A stretch of DNA of 36,530 nt from Desulfobacterales bacterium (GCA_028704555.1 JAQWFD010000041.1:1-36530); one strand, 5' to 3'. Positions 1 through 9,257 are shown, numbered from the stretch's first letter. Made by a program: numbers and translations. The notes: a model not told the origin generated them from the sequence alone.

Positions 1-133
1 TTGTGGGTCACTACATTGACTTTCAAAAAATTCTGATCTAAAAATATCAGATAGTTAGATGACTCATATGGCTCAATTTGGCCAAATTTCATCCTCTACG
101 CCATCAATTTTGGCGAACTTGGGTTAGCTTGCG

Positions 134-1690
134 CTATCGCTTCCTGCGAACCACTCTTCTCCTGACGACCCGTTTTATTCCATTTTTACTTTCCGGTACC
201 GACTGGTCTGCGCCAGAGGATACGGCTGATGAAAATTTCAGAATATTTTCAGGGGCATCCAACGTATTCTGCCGATATGAGCATGTGGCCCTGGGGCATT
301 TCAGTCCGACTTTTCCGGATGAATCCGCATACTCGATCAGAAACGGATTCCTGCACAGCGGGCATGGAAAATGATAGGGTTTGCCCCAGCTGATAAATTT
401 GCAGTCCGGATGGGTGCAGGCGTAATATGTTTTGCCCTTTTCGGTTGTATGGGAAATGATTTTACCGGTTTTGCAAATCGGACACTCCAATGCCAGTTGA
501 GTCTCAAACGCCCTGATCTGCTCTTCGATACGGTCTTCATCAAAATCTATATCATCGGGTTTGTCGAGTTTGTCGGATTTGTCGAGTTTATCGGGTTTAT
601 CGGGTTTATCGGGTTTATCGGGTTTGTCGAGTTTGTCGAGTTTGTCGGGTTTGTCGGGTTCATCGGGTTTGTCGAGTATTCCGGGCGGCTGGGTCGGATA
701 TTCGGCGGATTCAATTTTTTCGGGCTCGCTGCTTGTTTCGATTCGGTCGGACGATGCTGCTTTTGATACGGATGGTTCGGGAATTTGCTTCTGTTCGACG
801 ATCTCTTCCGGAATATCGACGGATGGCATTGATACAAGTCCGGTGTCATGAGGATCCTCATGCAATGCGTCCCCGTCAGCCGCCATCTGCTCATGATCCG
901 GAGGCAGCCTGTTATCCGGACGCTCAACTGGCACGGTCTGATCCTCAGAATCAACGGTTTCAATCTGACTCTGTTCGGGAGGTTTCCGGGTTGTCGGAAA
1001 AATTTCGGTAATTTTTATATCACCGCTGAAGCCTTGCCAGGTAAATATATTAGGTTCAGAAGACTCCTGATCGGTTTCAGCAGCTCTTTGCCGAACCAGT
1101 TTAAGCAGATCCGCCTTTTTACGTTCGGACATTTTGTCGACTTTATTCCCGCCCCCCCCGGATTTGGATGAAGTGGGCACTATCCTCGATATCAGGCTCT
1201 GATCAACCTGTCGGATGGCATAATCGAGTTCTTTTCTTCCGGATATGACTTCTTCGATGCTCTGAATAAAATAAGCAATCAGGCTCATCCCCGGCATCTG
1301 TGAAAAGTGGGAATCGATCGTCTGAACAATTTGAAAGGCTGGTTCCAGAGCAACATACCGGCCTTCATCATTTGTGGATAGATAATTCAGTTCATTCAAC
1401 TGCCGTATCATTTCGTCTGAAACGCCTTCGGGTTCAATACCAATCTCAGAAAGCTCCTTATTCAGAGACTCGTTGTCGAATCTTTTGAGCGCAGATTCCG
1501 CAAAAGGCTTTATTTTATCTTCACGGTCGACGATAAGAAAAAGAACGGCCAGGACAGGGATATTTATCGGCAGAAATTTATGGTCCGTACAGATTTGACG
1601 GCTGCGATACAAATGTTTGGCCATAAGCCGGTCAAACGTTTTGTTGATTTCCGAAATAAGAAACGTATTCATCGTTTTTGATTTTTCCAT
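134..1690 (-). CDS. Hypothetical protein with two C-terminal topoisomerase-type zinc ribbons
   Basis: The 518-residue product is not recognised as a whole. Residues ~1-170 are a predicted helical globular region. Residues ~170-390 are a low-complexity, acidic and Pro-rich linker that includes a run of Asp-Lys-Pro/Leu tripeptides. Residues ~400-475 contain two CxxC...C zinc ribbons (CPIC...CTHPDC and CPLC...CPRATC) of the type found at the C-terminus of bacterial topoisomerase I, and the tail is strongly basic (KRVVRRRVVRRKR). It is the last gene of a minus-strand run behind a ParA-like ATPase and a small acidic protein. A role in DNA binding is inferred from the zinc ribbons and basic tail only. 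The first ATG has no clear Shine-Dalgarno; an ATG six codons further in (MNTF...) is an equally plausible start. Confidence 0.8.
   Translation of the reverse strand: MEKSKTMNTFLISEINKTFDRLMAKHLYRSRQICTDHKFLPINIPVLAVLFLIVDREDKIKPFAESALKRFDNESLNKELSEIGIEPEGVSDEMIRQLNELNYLSTNDEGRYVALEPAFQIVQTIDSHFSQMPGMSLIAYFIQSIEEVISGRKELDYAIRQVDQSLISRIVPTSSKSGGGGNKVDKMSERKKADLLKLVRQRAAETDQESSEPNIFTWQGFSGDIKITEIFPTTRKPPEQSQIETVDSEDQTVPVERPDNRLPPDHEQMAADGDALHEDPHDTGLVSMPSVDIPEEIVEQKQIPEPSVSKAASSDRIETSSEPEKIESAEYPTQPPGILDKPDEPDKPDKLDKLDKPDKPDKPDKPDKLDKSDKLDKPDDIDFDEDRIEEQIRAFETQLALECPICKTGKIISHTTEKGKTYYACTHPDCKFISWGKPYHFPCPLCRNPFLIEYADSSGKVGLKCPRATCSYRQNTLDAPENILKFSSAVSSGADQSVPESKNGIKRVVRRRVVRRKR
557..673 (-). 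repeat. 9-bp minisatellite inside the zinc-ribbon gene
   Basis: About 13 in-frame copies of a 9-bp unit (plus-strand consensus GGGTTTRTC with GAG/GGA variants) encode the Asp-Lys-Pro/Leu linker. Because the unit is a multiple of three, copy-number change would alter linker length without a frameshift. Confidence 0.9.
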
Positions 1691-1807
1691 CTGAAAATAT
1701 CAATGCAGTTTATCTGATAATGCCAAACTCATCTCTGAAATCATCCTGCCCTTTTCGGACCGCTGCTTTGAAAAATGCCTCGGCAACAGCAGGTATCAGG
1801 ACGGTCC

Positions 1808-2263
1808 TCAGTCCTTATTGATTTCAGTGATCATATCCGCCAGCTGGGAAGCCATCTGGGACATGTTCTCTCTTGCGCCCATATCCGGATCTATACACGG
1901 AGCCGTATCGCTTTGCTCATCCGGCACGAAGTCTGCTTCCGCATCGATACCATCGTCCGGGGATACCGCATCGGCTTTTTGTTCTGCCTCGGGTGTATCT
2001 GCAGACGTATTGAATGCAATATAATTTCCGGTTCTGTCCAGCAAAACGGAAAGGGTCACCTTAACCTCAAAATCAAGCTTATAGGCCACCTGATTTTCAT
2101 AAATAACGATGTCCCCCTGCTTGTATTCAACATCATCCTGAATGGCGATATGATGTCGTTCTTTAAATATCTTTTCGATGGTCTCCCAATCCAGATCAGC
2201 CGTTATGTTGTCGATAAGCTCACGTTCGCCATTCCTGATTACCTGAGAGTCTGTGATTTTCAC
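1808..2263 (-). CDS. Small acidic hypothetical protein downstream of the ParA-like gene
   Basis: The 151-residue product has no motif I recognise. The first ~90 residues look like a compact mixed alpha/beta domain (KITDSQVIRNGERELID... then a strand-rich stretch around VAYKLDFEVKVTLSVLLD). The remaining third is acidic and disordered, ending in a short amphipathic helix (MASQLADMITEIN). The start is a GTG preceded by a good Shine-Dalgarno (AAGGAG, 8-nt spacing), which decides it over internal ATGs. It lies between the ParA-like ATPase upstream and the zinc-ribbon gene downstream on the same strand; a shared transcript is possible, but 490 bp of repeat-rich DNA separates it from parA. Confidence 0.75.
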   Translation of the reverse strand: MKITDSQVIRNGERELIDNITADLDWETIEKIFKERHHIAIQDDVEYKQGDIVIYENQVAYKLDFEVKVTLSVLLDRTGNYIAFNTSADTPEAEQKADAVSPDDGIDAEADFVPDEQSDTAPCIDPDMGARENMSQMASQLADMITEINKD

Positions 2264-2334
2264 TTGAATTGCTCCTTTGAGGATTCAAACCAATGAACTA
2301 TAAATTCAATATTAAAATATTTATCCCCACAGGT

Positions 2335-2521
2335 TACGCAGATTTCACAGATTATTTTTAAATTCAAACACCAACCTATCTTGTTTTTGTTTTAATCTGC
2401 AAAAATCTGCGTAATCCGCGGAAAATATTTCTCCCTTTTCCTTTAATCTGTGTAGTCTGTGGACGATATTTTTTCTTTTCCTTTAATCTGTGGATAATAT
2501 TTTCAACGTAATCTGCGGACG
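2335..2521. repeat. Degenerate AATCTGTG(T)AATCTGYGG repeat cluster
   Basis: The 2264-2755 gap has no gene. It holds at least four related copies of a short motif: inverted at ~2335-2357, and direct at ~2394-2422, ~2442-2465 and ~2481-2521, with cores of the form TTTAATCTGTGTAGTCTGTGG. T-rich spacers (CCCTTTTCCTTTAATCTG, TTTTCTTTTCCTTTAATCTG) are partly conserved too. Function unknown. Confidence 0.6.
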
Positions 2522-2584
2522 AAAGACTATCTCTTTTTAACCTCAACAAATAAAAATTCCTATACTGTTAAATTAGCGCCCTGC

Positions 2585-2632
2585 GAGCGGACTGAGGAGC
2601 GCTATTGCTTAAGGAGCACTTCGTTTGAGGCA
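2585..2632 (+). repeat. Dispersed ~48-bp repeat, copy 1
   Basis: The block GCGGACT-G-AGGAGCGCTAT followed by GGAGCACTTCGTTTGAGGCA recurs nearly identically at 16602-16649. Here it lies in the intergenic gap 3' of the parA-like gene. Sequence before it (CGCCCTGC) is shared with the second copy as well. Confidence 0.75.
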
Positions 2633-2755
2633 AAAAATAAAAAGCAGGAATCTTTTATCTTATAACATCCTCAAACAAGGGCGCAAAGCTCCCGCCCCTC
2701 AGTCCTTAGCACTCATCACTCAGTCTTTTTTTTCGGGCTCGATCAAAATAAGTGT

Positions 2756-3532
2756 CTATATCTTCTTGCAAGGCCCCAAAACGTCCATAATCTCCAAAGC
2801 CAGCTTCAGATATGCCCTGGCCCCGATGGATTGAATATCGCATAAGGCGGCCGGCTTACCCATGGTTGATGCATCTCTGATTATCCTGTCCTGCGGGATT
2901 ATGGTAGAAAAATTATGGATACCAAACCCTTTGTCCGATGGATTATCTTCACCTTCATCCTGCATCGTGTATACGATGCCGCTGATTTTCAAATCCGGAT
3001 TTTTGTCTTTCCGTATCTGTTGTACTATTCGAAGCAATTGCCCCAATCCTTCAAGCGCATAGACCTGGAATTGAACAGGGACCAGCAGCCACCGGCAGGC
3101 AATCAGGGCCGAAAGGGTTAAAAAGCCAAGCGAAGGGGGTGAATCCATGATCACATAGTCATATCTGTCCGCCACATCGTCAATCAATTGTTTCAACGTT
3201 CTCTGCCTGGAATCAGGCCCTGATGCGACGGTATGAACACGGGTTGCCGCCCGGTGCAGATTAAACTGAGAGGGAATGATATGAAGTCTTTCGAGCTCTC
3301 TGTGCGCCTGTATAATCTGATCGGGGCGCGCCTCCCCGGTTAATCCATGAATCAGGCTGTACCTTAATTTTTTCTTATCAATTCCCATACCTGTCGTGGC
3401 GCTGCCCTGGGGATCACAATCAATCAGAAGCGTCTTTTTTTCATAAATAGCCAGAGAAGCCGCAAGATTAATGGCTGTAGTGGTTTTTCCGGTACCGCCT
3501 TTTTGGCTGGCTACACAAATGATATGCCCCAT
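2756..3532 (-). CDS. ParA/Soj/MinD-type ATPase
   Basis: This is a 258-residue ParA-family P-loop ATPase, which dimerises on ATP and binds DNA or membrane surfaces to position cargo. The deviant Walker A motif KGGTGKTT is at residues 11-18, the A' motif is LLIDCDPQG, and the Walker B-like strand is YDYVIMDSPPSLG. Length and layout match chromosomal Soj-type proteins without an N-terminal HTH. No parB follows; downstream genes on the same strand are an acidic protein and a zinc-ribbon protein, so this is probably an orphan ParA positioning something other than a standard ParB-parS complex. A divergent gene begins about 400 bp upstream. It could alternatively belong to the MinD/FlhG or McdA-like branches; KGGTGKT fits ParA best. 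Confidence 0.9.
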   Translation of the reverse strand: MGHIICVASQKGGTGKTTTAINLAASLAIYEKKTLLIDCDPQGSATTGMGIDKKKLRYSLIHGLTGEARPDQIIQAHRELERLHIIPSQFNLHRAATRVHTVASGPDSRQRTLKQLIDDVADRYDYVIMDSPPSLGFLTLSALIACRWLLVPVQFQVYALEGLGQLLRIVQQIRKDKNPDLKISGIVYTMQDEGEDNPSDKGFGIHNFSTIIPQDRIIRDASTMGKPAALCDIQSIGARAYLKLALEIMDVLGPCKKI

Positions 3533-3752
3533 ATAATCAATATCGCCCCAGATAGTGAAACGGGCCCACGAATAAATTCAACTGTGTTATCCCGCCAATA
3601 CCTTCATAATAGGTTGAGAAAATGAATAAATTACGCTAATTAATGCAATTCAGTATCAGACATTTTTTAAGATTTCAATAGTGCATGCATATAACGTAGT
3701 ACAGAAAGCATCGGCACCGACAATAGCACCCGCCGGATACAGTATCGGTGTT

Positions 3753-3776
3753 TATCCTGAAACAGGATATTTTTTT
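3753..3776 (+). terminator. Rho-independent terminator-like hairpin in the parA upstream region
   Basis: A perfect 7-bp stem (TATCCTG / CAGGATA) with an AAA loop is followed directly by seven T residues on the plus strand. No plus-strand gene lies upstream within the 3533-3753 spacer, so either a small untranslated transcript or premature termination in the leader of the 3938 gene is possible. Nothing else was recognised in 3533-3916. Confidence 0.5.
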
Positions 3777-3937
3777 CAGTCTCAAGTAAGATGAAAATTT
3801 TAACCGCGCTATATGGCGTATTTTGAGGATTAAAATCCGAGCCTGACCCCGGCAGGAATCGGCTTCGCATTCCGCAGGGCGAACGCAGACATCATGAAAA
3901 ATCGACATTTCCAGGGGTGGACACCAGGGAGATATCA

Positions 3938-6268
3938 TTGAATCGTTCTATATCAATCGGAAATATTGACGATACCATTTCAGAATTAAAATACCGCGAT
4001 ACGAGATCCGCAAAGCACAGGCTGCTGAATGCCATCCGGCAGCGTTTCTGTTCGGATCAGGACCTCAAAACCATCCAAAGCATCGAAACTGACCGGCTGA
4101 TCCCGCTCATATGGGATACCGGACCCCATCCGGGCCGGATAAAAATGAAGCGAAAAAATTTCAACAGCACCAAATCCTCGATCAATACCGATCTGATGTC
4201 GCTGTATGATCAGGGGAAAAATCCGGACGGATTCATCATCGGACCGGACAATACATTCGTCAAGTCTGATAAAGCCAGAGACGATCTCCTGGACACCATT
4301 ACCCGCTCGATTGATCCTAAAGCTATCTCATTGGGGAAAATTGCCGATGTCCTCAATGCTGTCAATGAGTTTATGACTTCAATAAAACCGGCACCCCCCG
4401 ATGATACCACCGATGAAATCCAGAGCCTGAGGAAAATTCTTGAACGGCTTGCCAAAAAAATCGGAATTAGCGGGTCCGGCAGACAGGATGATGCACTTTC
4501 CGGCCGAACAACACCGGTTCCCTTGTCTGATTCTTTATATGGCGACCCCCAAAATGCCGACGTTGAATCCGACGACGAACGCAATCCGCCAGAGCCAAAT
4601 CGGGTCATCAAAAATACCGGTTTTGAGGAAAAGACCGACGGTTCCGGGCAGGGCCCAGAGGATACCGGAACGGCGCCGGATGCGCAGGTTATGACCGAAC
4701 TGCTCGAAATCACTTCCGACCAAACCGCGGGCACCGACAGTCAGATGATCCCTGCCGGTTTTTCGGACCCGGGGGCCGGGACCCGATGGGATCAGGACGC
4801 TGATGCCGCTGACATGATATCAGATGATGACGCTGAAGCAATGGATTCAGATACGCTGGAGGAACTCCCGGAAGAAGACATCGGGGAAGACGATATTTTC
4901 GAAGATGCTGAGCAGGAAGATTTCGAAGATGCTGACATCGAGGACCTTTCCGATGACCTGAAAACAGAAGCACTGGAAACGGTTGCGGACGAAACACCTG
5001 ATGAAGGGGAATCGGATGGTGATCCGGACAATATTCAGGCCGACAATTCCAAAATAGCGGATCCCGAAGAAACCGGCGCTGATATTGACTCCTCATTCAC
5101 GGAAACTGACGGTACCGAAGATGCCCCCGACGGAACAAAACCGGGTGTAGCGGCAGATGATCGGGTTGAAATCGTCGATATCCTGGAGGAAGTTGCAGAA
5201 GAAGATACGCATCTGTCCGCTTCCCCGCAAACCGATTCGGCCCTATCAGCTGATTCCGGTGATCAGTGGCCGGAAGGCATGGATGACGCCGACATGATCC
5301 CCGACGACTTCGAAGAAATCCCGGAAGATGAAATCGATAAAGAAGACCTGTATGAACCCAACGAACTCAATGAACCCTTGCCGGCCGAACTCGGTCTTCC
5401 TTCAGATAATCTTGACGATGCCGAACAGCTGACGGAAAAGCGAGCGCTTCTTTCCGAAGCATTTGACGGTTATCTGGGTGCGATGGAACGATATTACAAT
5501 CAATACCTGCTGATTCCATCCGGTAACTTTGTCGTGAGAAACCGATTGCCGAAACAAAATGACCCGCCGCAGCGGAGCATAACGCTGCCCGAATACTATT
5601 TCAGTAAATTTCCCGTCACCAATGCCCTGTTTGAAGTATTTATCGAACGCACCGGATATAAAACCACCGCCGAAGAATCCGGATTCGGAATCGTATATGA
5701 AGGCCGGTTCCAGAAAATTCAGGATAAAAAAACCGGCCTTGTGCGCTCTGTCTGGAACTCGACCTATAACCGAAAAGTCGTTCAGGGAGCATTCTGGTAC
5801 CAGCCGGCAGGCCCGGGAAGTAATTTACATAAAAAAAGAAATCATCCGGTGGTTCAGGTGAGCCTTAATGATGCCCTGGCATTTGCTGCCTGGGTAGGAA
5901 AACGCCTGCCGACCGAAGTTGAATGGGAAGCGGCAGCCCGGACAAAATCGGAAAATCCGTATCCATGGGGAACCGCATGGAAACAAGAATCATGTAATAT
6001 GGAAGATGCCGCAGTGTCAGGCACAACCCCGGTCGATGCCTATAGCAGTGGAGCGAACAAATACGGCATCTGTGACACCCTGGGAAACGTCCTGGAATGG
6101 ACAACCGATGAATGCGATCCACCCTATGCCCTGAAACATAACGTAAAATATTATATCACAAAAGGCGGCAGCTGGATTTCAGACAACAAAATTACGCTGG
6201 CATCACGATTCAAATTTGAAAAAAATTTCACATCCAACATTCTGGGATTCCGATGCATGGTGGAATAG
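3938..6268 (+). CDS. Large protein with acidic linker and C-terminal FGE/SUMF1-type domain
   Basis: The product is ~776 residues. Residues ~1-170 are a globular N-terminal region I cannot name. Residues ~180-520 are a very acidic, Asp/Glu-rich low-complexity linker. Residues ~535-776 are an FGE-sulfatase/SUMF1-type C-type-lectin fold ([59 protein letters not shown]). The twin catalytic cysteines of true formylglycine-generating enzymes (RCAAR-like segment) are not present: the equivalent reads [10 protein letters not shown] ligand-binding or non-canonical role is therefore more likely than sulfatase maturation. The TTG at 3938 has a Shine-Dalgarno AGGGAG six nt upstream; an in-frame GTG at 3917 is an alternative. 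It is divergent from the ParA-like gene. Confidence 0.8.
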   Translation: MNRSISIGNIDDTISELKYRDTRSAKHRLLNAIRQRFCSDQDLKTIQSIETDRLIPLIWDTGPHPGRIKMKRKNFNSTKSSINTDLMSLYDQGKNPDGFIIGPDNTFVKSDKARDDLLDTITRSIDPKAISLGKIADVLNAVNEFMTSIKPAPPDDTTDEIQSLRKILERLAKKIGISGSGRQDDALSGRTTPVPLSDSLYGDPQNADVESDDERNPPEPNRVIKNTGFEEKTDGSGQGPEDTGTAPDAQVMTELLEITSDQTAGTDSQMIPAGFSDPGAGTRWDQDADAADMISDDDAEAMDSDTLEELPEEDIGEDDIFEDAEQEDFEDADIEDLSDDLKTEALETVADETPDEGESDGDPDNIQADNSKIADPEETGADIDSSFTETDGTEDAPDGTKPGVAADDRVEIVDILEEVAEEDTHLSASPQTDSALSADSGDQWPEGMDDADMIPDDFEEIPEDEIDKEDLYEPNELNEPLPAELGLPSDNLDDAEQLTEKRALLSEAFDGYLGAMERYYNQYLLIPSGNFVVRNRLPKQNDPPQRSITLPEYYFSKFPVTNALFEVFIERTGYKTTAEESGFGIVYEGRFQKIQDKKTGLVRSVWNSTYNRKVVQGAFWYQPAGPGSNLHKKRNHPVVQVSLNDALAFAAWVGKRLPTEVEWEAAARTKSENPYPWGTAWKQESCNMEDAAVSGTTPVDAYSSGANKYGICDTLGNVLEWTTDECDPPYALKHNVKYYITKGGSWISDNKITLASRFKFEKNFTSNILGFRCMVE

Positions 6269-6271
6269 GAA

Positions 6272-6517
6272 AAGGACAGAGGTCAGAAGGCAGAGGGCAG
6301 AGGGCAGAGGGCAGAGGTCAGAAGGCAGAAGGCAGAAGGCAGAAGGCAGAGGGCAGAAGGCAGAGGTCAGAAGGCAGAGGGCAGAAGGCAGAGGGCAGAG
6401 GGCAGAAGGCAGAGGTCAGAAGGCAGAAGGCAGAGGGCAGAAGGCAGAGGGCAGAAGGCAGAAGGCAGAGGGCAGAAGGCAGAAGGCAGAAGGCAGAGGG
6501 CAGAGGGCAGAGGGCAG
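6272..6517 (+). repeat. Heptamer tandem array, ~35 copies of A(G/A)G(G/T)CAG
   Basis: About 35 head-to-tail 7-bp units directly follow the stop codon of the FGE-domain gene. Three variants (AGGGCAG, AAGGCAG, AGGTCAG) are interspersed, with AGGTCAG appearing at intervals, which hints at a higher-order repeat. Because 7 is not a multiple of 3 and the unit lacks stops, several frames on both strands stay open; these are not genes. Purine-rich on one strand. Confidence 0.95.
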
Positions 6518-6584
6518 TGCTGGGGGCTGAGGACTGATTGGCCCGGGTGAATAGGGATTAGGCATGGAAATCTTATTGCGGATG

Positions 6585-6617
6585 GACTCACGACTCTCGA
6601 CTCTCAACTCACGACTG
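6585..6617 (+). repeat. Short degenerate heptamer tract (GACTCAC/GACTCTC)
   Basis: Four consecutive heptamers (GACTCAC, GACTCTC, GACTCTC, AACTCAC) plus a partial unit lie just before the 3' end of the helicase gene. They resemble the larger array in period but not in sequence. Confidence 0.7.
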
Positions 6618-6629
6618 TTTTTTGACAAC

Positions 6630-8024
6630 TCAGGACTCACACGAAATATCCGTGTCGTATACCCGCTGTCTGGCGTTTGCGGCGGCTTTCAGGACTTCTA
6701 CGTTTACATCCACATAGTCAAATACGCGGGCTTTATCCTTGCCGGGAGCGGGCCTGAGAATTCTTCCCAGGTACTGGAGGAGTCGGCCGCTGAAGCGGAC
6801 GGGGGTTGCCAGAAACAGGGTTGAAAGGTTTTTTGAATCAAAGCCTTCCCCGATCAGCTGACCGGTGGCGACCAGCACCTTGATCTCTCCCCGGTTCAAC
6901 CGTTCGGTGATCGATCGTCTGTCCGCAGTGCCGACATCTCCGGTAAGCACCGCTGTCTCAATATGGTGTTTGTACCGCAGCAAGGCAGACAGGGTCTCGC
7001 ATTGGAGCTTTCTGTCGGAAAGCACCAGGCAGGTACCGCTGCGGGAAGCCACTTCCTGCGCCACATCATCGGCGATCAGGCGGTTTCGTTCATCGTTTGC
7101 AGTCAGTTCCAGCAGCATTTTACTGTATTCGTTCACGGGATCATAATAGGGCCTGAAATCCGTTTCGCGGATAATGACTTCAGCCGAAAGCACATCACCC
7201 CGCTCAATCAGGTCTGTTTTGCTCATCTCATAGTGCTGATCTCCCAAATGCCAGAAAATCAGTTTTGAAAGTTTGTCCCGCCGCCAGGGCGTTGCGCTCA
7301 ATCCCAGCATGTACCGGCTGTCAAATCCGGAAACCGCTTCGGTAAAGGTGCGGCTGGGCGTTCTGTGGCATTCATCCACCACGACATGGCCGATATGGGG
7401 GGCGACCTCTTCCACACATTTGTACAGGGACTGGACCATCGCAACCGTTATTTTTTTTCCGACAGATCGCTTTCCGGCACCGATAAAACCGATTTCCTTT
7501 TTGGGAATCTGTAGAAACGTTTCAATCCGGTCCATCCATTGAAACGCAAGATCTTTGGTATGAACCACAATCAGGGCGGGTTGCTTTCGCTGAGCGATCA
7601 TGTAAAGGGCAATGACCGTCTTGCCGGAGCCGGTCGGCGCACTCAGCGTTCCAAACTCTTTGGACAGCATCACCCCGGCCGCCTCTTTCTGGAGGGGTTT
7701 GAGCCGGCCGGAAAATGTAACATCAACGGGTTCAAGATTTCGGCGTTGATCGATGATGTCATAATCCAGATTATTTTTCCGGCACAGACAGATCAGCTGG
7801 CGGGCATAGCCCCGGGGAATAACCAGCCCGTCCTTTCCGGATTTGCTGTAATATTTCAATTCCTTGGGAACCCCGCGGTTCCAACGGCCCATGCGTTCGT
7901 TTTCCAGCCATTTGGGATTGGGCAAGGTAAATTTTTCGATCAGGTCATCTTTAAATTCCGGATCAATTCCCTGAATTTTTATATGCCGGGTAAGTATGAT
8001 ATGCAACGGTGCTGAAGAAGGCAT
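6630..8024 (-). CDS. SF2 DEAD/DEAH-type helicase (XPB/UvrB-like ATPase)
   Basis: This is a 464-residue superfamily 2 helicase. It has motif [10 protein letters not shown] (residues ~129-137), motif II VVDECH (~214-219), motif III LSATP (~241-245), and C-terminal motifs V/VI ([23 protein letters not shown]). An N-terminal ~110-residue region precedes the helicase core. The family moves on or remodels duplex DNA or RNA; the exact substrate cannot be told. The ATG at 8024 lies 8 nt after the stop of the upstream IscU-like gene, so the genes are probably co-transcribed and translationally coupled. An in-frame ATG at 8072 would overlap that gene by 41 bp and is less likely. Confidence 0.85.
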   Translation of the reverse strand: MPSSAPLHIILTRHIKIQGIDPEFKDDLIEKFTLPNPKWLENERMGRWNRGVPKELKYYSKSGKDGLVIPRGYARQLICLCRKNNLDYDIIDQRRNLEPVDVTFSGRLKPLQKEAAGVMLSKEFGTLSAPTGSGKTVIALYMIAQRKQPALIVVHTKDLAFQWMDRIETFLQIPKKEIGFIGAGKRSVGKKITVAMVQSLYKCVEEVAPHIGHVVVDECHRTPSRTFTEAVSGFDSRYMLGLSATPWRRDKLSKLIFWHLGDQHYEMSKTDLIERGDVLSAEVIIRETDFRPYYDPVNEYSKMLLELTANDERNRLIADDVAQEVASRSGTCLVLSDRKLQCETLSALLRYKHHIETAVLTGDVGTADRRSITERLNRGEIKVLVATGQLIGEGFDSKNLSTLFLATPVRFSGRLLQYLGRILRPAPGKDKARVFDYVDVNVEVLKAAANARQRVYDTDISCES

Positions 8025-8031
8025 GATCCTG

Positions 8032-8475
8032 TCAGCTACCGGAATGTTCGGCGTTCTGCCGATACTGATCAATTACATTTTGCAGGCTTTTCACTGCCAG
8101 CTGGATGCAATGCACCTTTTCATCCGGAATGGCTTCCAGCCGAAAAAAAACCTCGCTGTCTTTGACGAGATAGGCTTCATCAAGGGTTTTACCTTTAATG
8201 ATATCGACCAGGGCCATGGCAGAAGACACGGAGCCGGGACAGCCATCGACTTCAAAACGGACATCGGCAATTTTCCCCTGATCCATCTTCATGGTGATCT
8301 TCATGGTATCCCCGCAGTCGCCGGTCAACTCGGTTGACAGATCTGCATCCGCAAGGGTTCCCATGTAGGGTTTGTTCAGATAATAATCAATTGCCCGATC
8401 TGAATACCCCTGCCGCAACAATCGCTCCCGGAACCTGCCCGTCCCCTTGAAATCAATCACCAAATCGTATTCCAT
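8032..8475 (-). CDS. IscU/NifU N-terminal-like Fe-S scaffold protein (paralogue 2)
   Basis: The 147-residue protein carries the three ligand cysteines of IscU-type scaffolds: Cys54 in GDCGDTMKI, with the conserved Asp two residues on; Cys79 in DGCPGSVSSAMALV; and Cys123 in VHCIQLA, including the preceding His. IscU proteins assemble nascent Fe-S clusters. No IscS-type desulfurase is adjacent. It carries an extra ~35-residue N-terminal segment shared with its neighbour, absent from classical IscU. A strong Shine-Dalgarno (AGGGGG) precedes the ATG. It is a tandem duplicate of the gene at 8488-8952 and is followed closely by the helicase. Redox sensing or a dedicated Fe-S client is possible. Confidence 0.85.
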   Translation of the reverse strand: MEYDLVIDFKGTGRFRERLLRQGYSDRAIDYYLNKPYMGTLADADLSTELTGDCGDTMKITMKMDQGKIADVRFEVDGCPGSVSSAMALVDIIKGKTLDEAYLVKDSEVFFRLEAIPDEKVHCIQLAVKSLQNVIDQYRQNAEHSGS

Positions 8476-8487
8476 GCCAGCCCCCTT

Positions 8488-8952
8488 TTATAGTCGTAAG
8501 TCCTCTGACCGCTGACCGCTGTCTTCTGATTTTTCCCGGTATATTTTAACCGCTTTTTTCAAGGTCTTTATGGCCTTGTAGATACATTTTGTTTTTTCTT
8601 CAGGAAACGGTTCGAGCCGTTCCATAAAATCCGAGGGTTCAATGGCATCGGCCTGATCGATGGTTTTTCCCCGAACCAGGTCAACCAGAGCCATTGCCGA
8701 GGAAATAGTACCGGCGCATCCAGTGATATCCACCTTGGCATCGGATATGAGGTCCTGATCCATTTTTAAATAAAGCGTCATGGTATCATCACAGGAACCC
8801 GTATTATCGGCAATAATATCTGCATCGGAGATGGTTCCCAGATTCGGCCTGTCCATGCAGTATGATATGGCTATATCCGAATAGCCGAGCTGTGACAGGC
8901 GCTCCCTGAATCTGCCGGTTCCCTTGAAATCGATCACCATATCGTATTCCAT
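8488..8952 (-). CDS. IscU/NifU N-terminal-like Fe-S scaffold protein (paralogue 1)
   Basis: The 154-residue tandem paralogue of the following gene shares the MEYD-VIDFKGTGRFRERL N-terminus. Cys54 (GSCDDTM), Cys79 (TGCAGTISSAMALV) and Cys123 (TKCIYKA) are retained, but the His before the third Cys in IscU and in its neighbour is Lys here, so the ligand set differs. The C-terminal tail (EDSGQRSEDLRL) is encoded by heptamer-like DNA (GACCGCTGACCGCTG on the plus strand) and looks like a repeat-derived extension. AGGA lies upstream of the ATG. It is the first gene of a probable three-gene operon with the second paralogue and the SF2 helicase. Confidence 0.85.
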   Translation of the reverse strand: MEYDMVIDFKGTGRFRERLSQLGYSDIAISYCMDRPNLGTISDADIIADNTGSCDDTMTLYLKMDQDLISDAKVDITGCAGTISSAMALVDLVRGKTIDQADAIEPSDFMERLEPFPEEKTKCIYKAIKTLKKAVKIYREKSEDSGQRSEDLRL

Positions 8953-9142
8953 GCGCCATCCTGTTCCGCTCCGGTTGAAAAACGGAATAAAATTGTCACA
9001 AAACTGGCCGGCCTAAAGATCACTCAGCGTCCAACCGGATATGCTTAATTTTTATCAGACCTCAAGTCAAGGAAAAAGAATATAAGCAGTATTGGTTATC
9101 CGACCGCTGAGCATAACTGACGTGCCGGGCGCCAAAGAAGGA

Positions 9143-9173
9143 CAGCCACGGGGGTTTGCCCCCACGATGGCTG
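9143..9173. other. GC-rich hairpin in intergenic region
   Basis: CAGCCA...GGGGG-TTTG-CCCCC...TGGCTG forms a strong imperfect stem-loop. It has no T-tract on either side, so it is not a classical terminator. The surrounding 8953-9482 gap has no gene but holds this hairpin, C-rich degenerate heptamers (~9180-9210) and the palindromic element at 9258. Confidence 0.5.
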
Positions 9174-9257
9174 CCCCCTGGCCTCCGACCTCCGATTCCC
9201 TCTTGCCTTCTATCCATGAGTCAGATATAAGGAATGTTTTAAGTATTTTTAGTAGCT

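Noticed and set aside
371..1171. Plus-strand open frames with VGFIGF- or SGLSGL-type repeats
   Set aside because: They are antisense shadows of the 9-bp minisatellite in the zinc-ribbon gene.
3894..3941. 15-codon leader-like ORF overlapping the TTG start of the FGE-domain gene
   Set aside because: No Shine-Dalgarno of its own and no recognisable leader features; the overlap can be chance.
5460..6268. Diversity-generating retroelement target (FGE/C-type-lectin fold)
   Set aside because: No reverse transcriptase or template repeat was seen in the window.
6253..6640. Open frames on both strands in the heptamer array
   Set aside because: They follow from a 7-bp repeat without stops and have only repeat-encoded residues.
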